Source: Gloeopeniophorella convolvens (lineage: Eukaryota > Basidiomycota > Agaricomycetes > Russulales). From it: DNA of 64,000 nucleotides. A program made the position numbers and the translations under genes. The notes under the pieces are model-generated. The model saw only the letters and a list, made by a program, of their open reading frames with translations, was not told where the DNA came from and did not search any database. The DNA lies in NCBI GenBank assembly GCA_022496205.1, contig WTXD01000020.1:372001-436000 (forward strand). The letters are read 5' to 3'. Positions 55,828 through 64,000 of this stretch are shown here, one piece after another (the stretch's first letter is position 1; each line of letters opens with the position of its first letter).

Positions 55828-56783
55828 ATGCCCGTCTCGAACGAACCCCGCTTTGTCGATACTACCCTTCTCTACTTCACCCCACCCGCCGATGGCTCCA
55901 AGGCGTGGTCCAACATCAACGCTGATCCCGTAACCGGCAAGCGCGCCGCGAACTGGGAGTATCAGGGGCACCCCGTGCGCATCGAGAACTTGCGAGGGCA
56001 CGAGGGCGAGGTGTCCCTCGACAAGAATGGCTTCCAGTACTTCAACCACCCTGCGCAGCACACTTCCTTCGCAAATGACGAGGAGGTTGAGGCGGAATAC
56101 TATCCCGAGAGCATCGAGCTGCTGAAGCAACTCACTGGCGCGAGTCGCGTCGTTATCTTTGATCACAGTGCGTCCCACGCGCCCCGGCGTAAACTCGAAC
56201 AAATGCTAACCGTTCAATCGTGCGCAGCAATTCGCCGCCGGCGCCCGGGCGAGGTGGCGGATACGCCGCAGAAGCGGCAGCCCGTCGCTGGCGTGCACGT
56301 CGACCAGACGCCCGCGTCTGCTGCGGCGCGCGTGCACCGGCATCTCCCGGCTGCGGACGCACCAGGACTTCTGGAACGGCGTTTCCAGATTATCAACCTC
56401 TGGCGCCCCATCTCGCACGTCGCGCACGACTGGCCGCTCGCTCTGTGCGACTTCCGCAGCGTAGACACAACAGGAGACCTTGCGCCGCACACGCTGCGCT
56501 ACCCTGAGCGCGACGGCGAGACGTTCGGCGTTAAATGGAACGATGCGCATAGCTGGAAGTACCTGCGCGGCATGACGCCCGAAGAGGGCGTGCTTATCAA
56601 GTGGTGCGTGCCGTATCGAGTGCCTAAGCATGAGCTGCTATCTGACGCCTATCTAGCTACGATTCGGAGCAGGACGGTATCGCGTGGCTCACTCCACACA
56701 CCGCTTTCGAGGACCCCACTACGTCCCCAGACGCACCGAAGCGCGAGTCCATCGAGTTGCGCGCGCTAATATTCTACGACTAA
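55828..56783 (+). CDS. AsaB/CmcJ-like hydroxylase/desaturase family protein
   Basis: Exons 55828-56167, 56228-56603 and 56657-56783 join in phase to 280 residues, the usual length. Family features: N-terminal VDTTLLYFTPPADGSKAW, the LSRHE-like segment LDKNGFQYFNHPAQHTSF, SRVVIFDHTIRRR, VAGVHVDQTPASA (His and Asp of the presumed metal site), FQIINLWRPI, WPLALCDFRSVD, WKYLRGMTPEEGVLIKCYDS and PHTAFEDP. The family is related to the CmcJ subunit of cephamycin synthesis and to fungal AsaB. It is treated as Fe(II)/2-oxoglutarate-like oxygenases of secondary metabolism, but substrates are mostly unknown. No other biosynthetic gene is adjacent. Confidence 0.9.
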
Positions 56784-57236
56784 TCACTCGGTCGGAGCTG
56801 CCTGCCGTACCGCACGTACCATCACCTTGTATCTGTTATATCCGAGAATGCGAGACATTGTGCTGAACTATAGATATTACGTCGTGAGGCAGCTTATGCG
56901 GGCGTAGCATTCCGACTATCCGGAGACCGACTCTCACGCTTCCCCTTGGTGCACACCTTGCATCTCGTTGAGAGTGATGCGGGTATGCAGGTGTGAATGA
57001 GACAAGCAAACAGACATTCAAGTCAATCACACGATCACAACGGCAGATCACGGAAAGACGACAGTGAAGAATGAACAAAACAGCGAGGTGGGTAGACAAC
57101 ATTACGACCGTGACACTGCAATGATGTAGGTGATGCGATACAAGATTGTGGGGATGCGATTCTCCACAACGTTTGGCAAGCTGGTGTCGTGCCAGCGGTG
57201 TGCCTAGAGAGACAACGATGGTGACCAACGTCGTTG
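56784..57236. other. Intergenic, no gene recognised
   Basis: No coding signal that can be supported. Confidence 0.4.
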
Positions 57237-57725
57237 CTATACTTGACTGGCGGTAGAGTGAGTTTCTGCATTAGATTGCTCTGGGACATAAGCGTACCGA
57301 TGGACGTTTTCGCGCAGGTCGTGAGCATCAATTGCGTTCTATCAGGGCTGGTGAGGGCGGTTGTAAGCGTTGGTGAGCAGGAGCACGTACCTGCATATCG
57401 CGCATCAGGCGACACACGTCCCGGTAGAGGAGGATAATCTGCCAGCTAGTGCCTTTAGCCGCTAAGATAATCTGCCCACCATATCCCGGGGCAGCATTGC
57501 TCGCCATCCGGAGTTCAGCGAAGCGGAGGCGGAGCCTATCAGTGGATGGCGAGGAACACGCCAGGGTTAGCGCTGAGTAGCGATGGGCATTACATCTTGC
57601 ACGCACGATCGACCTACCTTTGCAACTCGTCGTGAAACGCTGTGACATCCGCAATCATGATGATTGTGCACTTGCGGAGGAAAACGTTGGCTTCATCGAA
57701 GGAGGATGCGGCGTGGCCAATCAGA
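57237..57725 (-). CDS. Fragment of an uncharacterised gene (three spliced exons)
   Basis: Minus-strand exons join in phase across two introns with good sites: LPGNLIGHAASSFDEANVF and IIMIADVTAFHDELQR, then LRLRFAELRMASNAAPGYGG and SWQIILLYRDVCRLMRDMQ, then NAIDAHDLRENVHRYAYVPE, stop at 57237. No start codon was found; the first visible exon seems to begin after an acceptor near 57726. Mostly helical and charged. Family not recognised; it may be the decayed end of a larger gene. Confidence 0.35.
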
Positions 57726-57844
57726 TTGCCCGGTAGGGACGAATGCTAATGTGCCATCTCCCAGTGGCCGGATGGTCGGTTAGAACGTCGAAAGTTGACA
57801 TAGTTGTATACTTCATAAGGTCGTACTGTAGCGCTGAGTTCAGT

Positions 57845-58460
57845 GATGGCCAGAGCTGTGCTAATCACTACTGCATTCTTCTTATGGCCGGTTCGAACAT
57901 CGACCATAGTTCTTTACTTCGATTGGGAGCAGGTCATAATTGGGCCATAGTAGTAGCACGTTTCCATGGCCAGAGCTGTACTGCTGATCCCTGATGCTTC
58001 AATGGCTAGAGCTGTGATGTGATGATTAGTTGTGCATGCGGTCTTCTGGGTCCGGACATTGACCGTAGGTTTGGCCTGATCGGTACCGGTGCACCGGGCG
58101 GACTGGGTCGAACTCAGATTTCCACACCTGGCAGTCCGTCGGACCCGTTTGGGTCGGATTGGGTTTTGGTGCGGGGTCCCGAACCTGACCCAGTCCAGTC
58201 CGGCGTACCGATGATGATCAGGCCAAAAGGTCCCGATCAGGTCGAGTCGGGGATTCTGCGCCAGAATCTGCCAGATCCAACACTACCTGGTGTCCGTTTG
58301 CTTGACCCCAATCGGCGGCGCCATGACGGCGCGAGAACTTGGTTAACCAAACCAGCGCCGGCCACCACCCGGCACCTTGAACAAGTCACATTCTGACTCA
58401 ACTCTATCCGGCGTCCGTTTGCTAACTCCAATCGGCGTGGCCTATGGGGCGCGCAACTTT
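57845..58460. repeat. Clustered short direct repeats
   Basis: ATGGCCAGAGCTGT-type units occur at 57845, 57964 and 58001. A 60-bp unit (CGTCCGTTTGCT...CAATCGGCG...GGCGCG) occurs at 58282-58341 and again at 58401-58460. Between them lies GGGTCGG/GACCC-rich DNA. No gene seen. Confidence 0.6.
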
Positions 58461-59940
58461 ATGTGGATAGCGAGAGTGGCGTCGACCAAGTAACTTTAAT
58501 CACGACCCAACCAGCAGGAGGAACAAACTGTTGATACAGACTGGTTCTGCCCTCATAGAATCCACTTTGGCAGCTGATCACATGACCTAAGCGGTAGCGC
58601 TTCGATGGGGCCGTGCTGCCCTTATGATGTTGCACCTCTCATCCTGTCATATCTTGCCACAGAGTTAGTGCCAAGTACGCTTAGCATCACCCTATGTCCA
58701 CAGCTTTGGACCTTCTTGGCTTCGCCTACCGTAATTGTCGCGATGCTGCAGCCCCTGCTTTCAATACACTTCGCCCAGCAAGCGTGTTCTCACCTTGGTC
58801 GGGGGTATGGGTGGGGCCAGGGATGCGTGTATGAATGATTGATAGTAGGTAGGGCGTGTAAAGCGGGAGCTACATGAGCGGGGGTGTACGGTGCTGCGTA
58901 GCATAGTGGGGCGGGTTCCGCGCCGCTTCATGGGCTCTGTGAACTTAGCAGCGCGAGCATCCCGACACACCCAATGCGCACCATCGCTCGGGCGGGTACC
59001 GGCGACTCCAGGCCGCCCATACGCGCTGGGGGTGGGTTTGTGTAGTCGCGCGGCAGTGACAGCGCGCGGAGGGACCTGTCGAGCCTCAGCGTGCGATCGA
59101 GCGGACTACTACTGATACGCGCGACGAAGCCACGACGCGCCGGCGTGCGAAAGAGTGCCAGAGCTAGGAATGCAGAGGTAATGGGCGGGGAGGCGGTTGC
59201 GCCCGGGTACGAAGGGCAGCGTCGGGTGACGTAATAATAGTATTCGAACCGGTAGAGGCAGCGTGCGAGCGTGATACGGTCCTGGGGCTAGGCTGTGCCG
59301 TTGACGGAGAAGAAAGGGAAGCGCCGAAGCTGCAAGGCGGTGAAATCGATGGCGGCTTGCTCGCAGCAGACGACCTGGGGACTGCGTTTGTAGCTTCTGA
59401 GGTAGCCTGGTTGTGACCAAATAGTCAGCACGAGCTCGGGAGCAGGTTGGGGGTAAAGCAGCCAACCAAGGATAATAAGCCGAAGTCGATAGTATGGGGC
59501 ATAATGATGATGGTTCACGATGATGGCAGGCCCAGATATTCGGAGTCAAAGTAGAGTAAGTTGTAGATCGGACCACCGGACGGCAATGTTTTGGGGTACG
59601 TTGCCAGACACAAACTGACACAAACCACGCCAAGTTGCCACACGATAGGCGCCCAGTCTGGTCGATTTTTCAATTTTTATATGCATACATAATCTTGATT
59701 GGGACGAAGGTGGTGCCAAAGGGTTTCAGAGGGATGTTGAAGCGCGAAAGCTTCGAAGCAGCACTATCCACAGCCTAGAGTCCAGAGACTCGAATACCTC
59801 TACACGAACAAAACCAATGAATAAGCCGACATGAACGCAAGCACATCGTGCACTCCGGAAAGACTGCCATGCGCACGAATCCGGAAGGCCAGGGTGCAAA
59901 CGCGCTGGACGCTAGTGGGTGCTTTGCTGGGTGCCACCTG
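58461..59940. other. No gene supported
   Basis: A 174-codon minus-strand frame (59109-59633) has Leu/Arg/His-rich composition expected from an out-of-frame reading and no motif. Confidence 0.35.
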
Positions 59941-60390
59941 TTATGTCGAATGAGCTGCAGCCTCCGGCGTGCGAGATGAGGATGTGCGGCTGCGATTGTC
60001 ATGCTGGAGATGCGGAGGATGAGACGGCGCGGACGACAGGGAGTTGATGTTGCGAGCGCCGCCTCGATACAACGGGGGCTCTCCCTTGAACTTGAGCCCA
60101 AAAGCCATTTTGAGGGCTGAAAACACATCAGAAGTTCTCTGAGACAAGACCTTGGTCAATACACAAAAGTAATGCACGGGAGAGTCTAACTTACCAGTGA
60201 AGCAAGTGTGACATCTACTGGTGACGGCATATAATCTATACGGTGGATAGTAGCGCAAAAATGGGATATCTAGTCGTTTGGGACGAGCAACTGGGTGTTT
60301 CGCATGCCAATTTGCGAATGCCTCATAGCTTCGACACGTTACGGCCGGTTGGTCTGGGGCGAAATCACCTAGTCGCACGAGGCACGACAA
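59941..60390 (-). CDS. Hypothetical small protein
   Basis: From ATG 60390, an exon (MSCLVRLGDFAPDQPAVTCR, IPFLRYYPPYRLYAVTSRCH) ends at a GTAAGT donor near 60174 and joins in phase to an exon starting ALKMAFGLKFKGEPPLYRGG near 60118, stop at 59941; about 125-130 residues. The intron (57 nt, in frame) is of normal size. The C-terminus is Ser/His-rich. Family unknown; upstream exons are possible. Confidence 0.4.
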   Translation of the reverse strand: MSCLVRLGDFAPDQPAVTCRSYEAFANWHAKHPVARPKRLDIPFLRYYPPYRLYAVTSRCHTCFTGKLDSPVHYFCVLTKVLSQRTSDVFSALKMAFGLKFKGEPPLYRGGARNINSLSSAPSHPPHLQHDNRSRTSSSRTPEAAAHST

Positions 60391-60849
60391 GTCAATGGGG
60401 GTGAGGGTAAAGACAGTCGGATGACGACATATCAGCAGCAGAGAATGAAGAAGTGGCCCGCGCGATTCGTTCAGGATGTGCGCAGACTTGAGTGGCCTCT
60501 ACTTACCACGGAACTTGACGTTGAGGAACTGAGTGTCAAGCCGAGTCACCGGTCGATAGTCGCGGTGTAGAGACTAGATCTATAAGCCCCAAAGATCCAT
60601 GCTCGGAGAGCTCCAGCAGAGCAGAGAGCAGCACGGGCCCGAGCGGGCATTCGGGAGGCTCGAGGCATTGCTGTGGTGCACCAACGGTATGCGGATGCGC
60701 GGGAGTCAACCGCAGTCAACCGGTACCGGCCGGTGCCGAGCGGACTGTTAAAATGTCCTGCGATCGAACTGTATTTTACGTCGCCCTCTGCGTCGCTTGC
60801 CCGCCCGTTCACCACCCGTTTGCCACCCTCAAGACCTCAAGCAACAGCA
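60391..60849. promoter_or_regulatory. Promoter region of the eL8 gene
   Basis: No gene seen. No clear TATA box close to the eL8 start; GGTACCGGCCGGTACC-like dyad DNA lies near 60721-60735. Confidence 0.35.
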
Positions 60850-62147
60850 ATGGTGAGCTCCTGCTTGTTTCCCGACATTCGCAACGTATCCTCGGAGCTC
60901 TTTATGTGCGAATATCCGTAAATGTCGGCTCTTCGGGGCTGGATGGTACGTCTAGTTGACGGATGTAGCCCTCGCGCCAGCTGACGCGCCGATTTCTACA
61001 GACGCACAATGCATATGTGAAGGCTCTTTCGACCTTCCTAGCGGAGCCCTAGGGCGATGATGCATATGCTGGGCTCGTGTGCGCTTCGGCGTTCCGAGCA
61101 TTAGAGCTCCGGGGAGCTGCGCGATGTCGTTGGCCCTGTGCCTCGACTCGTGACTGATGCCCCCGTCTCAATGACCAGCCTCCCGCCAAGAAAGGAACTG
61201 GCAAGAAGCCTGCCGCCGCCCCCTTCGGCGCCAGCAAACCCACCAAGGCTGCGAAGAACCCCCTCTTCGAGGCTCGCCCCAAAAACTTCTCCATCGGTTC
61301 GTTCCGCCTTTCGGCTGACGGCGTTGTATTCAATGGTCACTGCAGGCCAGGACATCCAGCCCACGACTGACTTGACGCGCTTCGTCAAGTGGCCCGAATA
61401 CGTCCGCCTTCAGCGCCAGAAGGTCATCCTCTCCCAGCGCCTGAAGGTCCCCCCGGCTATTGCTCAGTTCACGCACACTCTCGACAAGAACACCGCTACC
61501 CAGCTTTTCAAGCTGCTCGACAAATACCGTCCTGAGACGAAGCAAGAGAAGAAGGCTCGTCTTGATGCGACTGCGAAGGCGGCCGCTGAGGGCAAGGACA
61601 CCCAAAAGGTGCAATCTTGTCTGCTCCGCGCAGGCTACATAATGTTAATACCCTTGACAGGACACGAAGAAGCCTATCTTCGCGAAGTACGGCCTCAACC
61701 ACATCGTCGCCCTCATTGAGGCCAAAAAAGCTGCTCTCGTCGTCATCGCCCACGACGTCGACCCGATTGAGCTTGTTATCTTCCTTCCTGCCCTCTGCCG
61801 CAAGATGGGTGTTCCCTACGTCATTGTGAAGGGCAAGGCACGCCTCGGAACGGTCGTTCACAAGAAGACTGCCGCTGTCCTCGCTCTCCAAGAGGTCCGC
61901 AGTGAGGATGACCGCGAGCTCGCTACCCTCATCTCCGCTGCCAAGGCTAACTTGTAAGGACTCTTTTGTCGTGGTCCTGGGCTACCCTATGTGACACTTA
62001 CCTTGCTTCCTCAGCTCTGATAAGTACGATGAGCACCGTCGTCTCTGGGGTGGAGGTATTCGTGGCAACAAATCTGCGGAGATGCTTCGCAAGCGTGCGA
62101 AGGCCGCGGGTCAGATCATCACCACTGCCGCGGCAAAGAAGCTCTAA
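60850..62147 (+). CDS. RPL8: 60S ribosomal protein eL8 (L8/L7a)
   Basis: The start codon ATG 60850-60852 forms the whole coding part of exon 1; a 326-nt intron follows. Exons 61179-61296, 61346-61608, 61661-61953 and 62015-62147 complete 269 residues in phase. Motifs: [112 protein letters not shown] and a basic C-terminus. The central part is the L7Ae-type RNA-binding fold. The protein is part of the large ribosomal subunit. Confidence 0.95.
61050..61164 (+). ncRNA. Candidate box C/D snoRNA in eL8 intron 1
   Basis: Within the unusually long first intron, a C-box-like ATGATGC (61057-61063, one mismatch to RTGATGA) and a D box CTGA (61154-61157) are bracketed by GGGC (61052-61055) and GCCC (61159-61162), which can form the terminal stem. 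Vertebrate RPL7A introns carry SNORD24 and SNORD36 genes, so the host fits. The guide target was not identified. Confidence 0.3.
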
Positions 62148-62727
62148 GGATCTTCGAGACGTGCGTCTGTTAGGGCATTTGTTCCGTATGCTGCATGTTA
62201 TGCAATTCACATATACTCCATGGTGATATCAGTGGTCATCGACTGTTTCCCAGTATCGTTCTTCCTTGTACACTATGGATTGTATGACTACATTATGATG
62301 GGCGAGGTAATGCACTCGCGGAGGCGCGCGGAGTACTCCGTGCTGACTCGTGTGGCAAGCTCGCGTGGAAACCCATCACCTCCATGCCAGTCGCGCTGCA
62401 TACGGTTGACCGACTCCCAACGAGATCCTGCATTGCTCTTTTCCTTCAGTGTACTACGTTATCATCTCCCGGTGCGATGCGAAAGAAAAAGAACACATAG
62501 TTACACCAATATACAGCCATAAAGTGTTCAGATGCAGAATGGGTCTCGTGCCCATATGAAAGCAGGCGTCCAGCTGTTGATTTGCAATGACGTAGCGTGC
62601 GAATGAAAGAAGCAATCCTTACTGTAACGTTCTCGGATGTGGGGAGCGAACCCACCTAGGCGATCGGCCGAAGGCACGTAGATCTGATCTCGTCTTGGCT
62701 CGAGAATTTCCGAGTCAACGACCCCAC
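62148..62727. other. Intergenic between eL8 and BCAT
   Basis: No gene supported. A short segment (62632-62714, minus) folds partly like a tRNA but lacks key bases. Confidence 0.4.
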
Positions 62728-62735
62728 TATAAAAA
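62728..62735 (+). promoter_or_regulatory. TATA box of the aminotransferase gene
   Basis: TATAAAAA, 84-91 bp before ATG 62819. Confidence 0.65.
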
Positions 62736-62818
62736 GTTGGAGATCCCACTGAACTCGTTGACTCGACTATTCTCCACGAAGTAAACGTGTTTTTCCGCAT
62801 CCTAAAACCGACACCTAC

Positions 62819-64000
62819 ATGACTGTTGAGAAGTCCGGTCCTCTGAATGCCAATGGCATTCCCTTGCCTGCGTCCGAGGTACAGGTCCTCAAGAACGGCC
62901 TGCCGTCTACCCTCCCAGACATCGATGTGCGTGCTTCCACGACGCACTTACATATCCTTTCCCATCACAGCGTGCAGAATCGATTCTGATCGCCCTTACT
63001 CCCAGCCATCGCGCCTTACTATCACGCGCGCTGCAATCCTGAAGGAGCTGCCCGACCCAGAAACATTGGTCTTCGGAGAGGCGCGTCGCGTCTGTACCGT
63101 TCACCTACCTACTTACTCACTCAAAATACACTTCCTAGATCACCACGGATCATATGCTCTACATGGACTTCTCCCCCGAACGCGGCTGGTCAGCACCAGA
63201 AATCAAGCCTTACGGTCCTCTTCACCTCGACCCGGCGAGTTCGTGCTTTCAGTATTGCCCGAACGTCTTCGAAGGCATGAAGGTCTATTCCTATCCCTTG
63301 CATTCTCTGTAACATGTGCTCAACTCGGCCAAAGGCGTATCTGGGAGCTGACGGCACACCGCGCCTGTTCCGCCCGCAATTGAATATGGAGCGGTTGGTG
63401 CGCTCGGCAGAGCGCGTTGCCCTTCCCGTGAGTCCCGGCTTCTTTTGCTCTCGTTCCCCCTGACACACTACCCACGCGCACAGACGTTCAATGCCGACGC
63501 CCTGCTGGTGCTCATCAAGCGCCTTGTTGCGCTCGACGCGCGCTGGATCCCGCGCGCACGGGGCTGCAGCCTCTACATCCGACCGACGCTCATCGGCACG
63601 CGGCCCTCGCTCGGCGTCTCCGCATCGACACACGCCACGCTCTACGTCATCCTCTCGCCCACGGGACCGTACATCCGCGACTCCGCGGGCAAGGGCATCT
63701 CGCTACTCGCCGCGGAGGACCAGGTCCGCGCGTGGCCCGGCGGCACAGGCGGTCACAAGCTCGGGCTCAACTACGCGCCCGGCTTCGTCGCGCAGCGCGC
63801 GGCAGTGGCGCTCGGGTACCAGCAGCTGTTGTGGCTGCTGGGCGAATATGTTGCAGAAGCGGGCGCGATGAACGTCTTCGCCGTGTTTGAAGGCGAGGAC
63901 GGCGGTGAGCACCCTGCCTCCTCGTCCATCATTCTCTAGCTGAGCAACGCTTGTCGCCTCCCGCAGTGCTCGACGTGATCACGCCCCCGCTGGACGGCAC
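62819..64000 (+). CDS. Branched-chain amino acid aminotransferase (5' part; 3' end outside window)
   Basis: Exons 62819-62926, 63006-63080, 63139-63282, 63335-63427, 63484-63904 and 63967 onward, all in phase. Class IV PLP aminotransferase motifs: LTITRAAILKELPDPETLVF, TTDHMLYMDFSPERGW, APEIKPYGPLHLDPAS, NVFEGMKAYLGADG, FRPQLNMERLVRSAERVALP, YIRPTLIGTRPSLGV, GGTGGHKLGLNYAPG (the PLP lysine), and EAGAMNVFAVFE. The enzyme transfers the amino group of Leu, Ile and Val to 2-oxoglutarate. No mitochondrial leader is evident, so a cytosolic form is likely. The second intron (63081-63138) has a GC donor (GCGCGT) instead of the GTGCGT common here. Confidence 0.93.

Noticed and set aside
57845..58460. 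Clustered direct repeats considered as a CRISPR-like array.
   Set aside because: Units are irregular in spacing and sequence, and the genome is eukaryotic.
59109..59633. 174-codon minus-strand frame.
   Set aside because: Leu/Pro/Arg/His-rich composition without motif; looks like non-coding DNA read through.
62632..62714. tRNA-like fold on the minus strand (6 of 7 acceptor pairs, D-like stem, perfect T-stem with TTCGCTC loop).
   Set aside because: The D-loop lacks the GG pair, no A box is present, position 58 of the T-loop is C not A, and no good anticodon stem forms. Probably coincidence.

Overview
The window reads as nuclear DNA of an agaricomycete (mushroom-forming basidiomycete). Genes are cut by many 50-65 nt introns, most with a GTGCGT-type donor. 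Coding DNA is GC-rich. The gene repertoire (NACHT-WD40 NLRs, sedolisin, S10 carboxypeptidase, AsaB/CmcJ-like oxygenase, Ty3-type retrotransposons) is typical of that class. All calls come from reading the sequence; no database search was possible.

Layout. 1-2425 is the 3' half of a STAND/NLR gene (NLR-A, 14 WD40 repeats). About 200 bp downstream lies a 17 kb nest of LTR retrotransposons (2629-19876). The outer Ty3-type element (156-bp LTRs, ATGG target duplication) has its gag split by an inner chromovirus (6976-17916, ~700-bp LTRs, CTCCT target duplication). A decayed third element sits next to the inner 5' LTR. 20459-21570 holds a multi-pass membrane-protein gene. 22798-28657 is a second NLR (NLR-B) broken by two single-base deletions. 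30683-33828 holds RTF2 and phosphatidylserine decarboxylase. 34965-36020 is a decayed copy of the membrane-protein gene. 36336-42240 on the minus strand is NLR-C, which appears complete in every exon. 43630-45650 is an unrecognised pseudogene with fragments repeated near 29-30 kb.

The right part is more ordinary: MED21 (46002-46616), a 3' remnant of an MFS transporter, a sedolisin-type tripeptidyl peptidase (48845-50933, minus), a serine carboxypeptidase (53170-55327, minus) divergent from an AsaB/CmcJ-like gene (55828-56783), a repeat-rich stretch with two small uncertain genes, ribosomal protein eL8 (60850-62147), and the 5' part of a branched-chain aminotransferase that runs off the window.

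The three NLRs share domain order (in NLR-C: C2-like domain, helical domain, NACHT, two seven-bladed WD40 propellers, conserved C-terminal module), intron positions and flanking DNA, so they are block duplicates. They are fungal immune or allorecognition receptor candidates at different stages: A (only its 3' part visible), B (broken) and C (intact). RTF2 and PSD lie between the convergent NLR-B and NLR-C.
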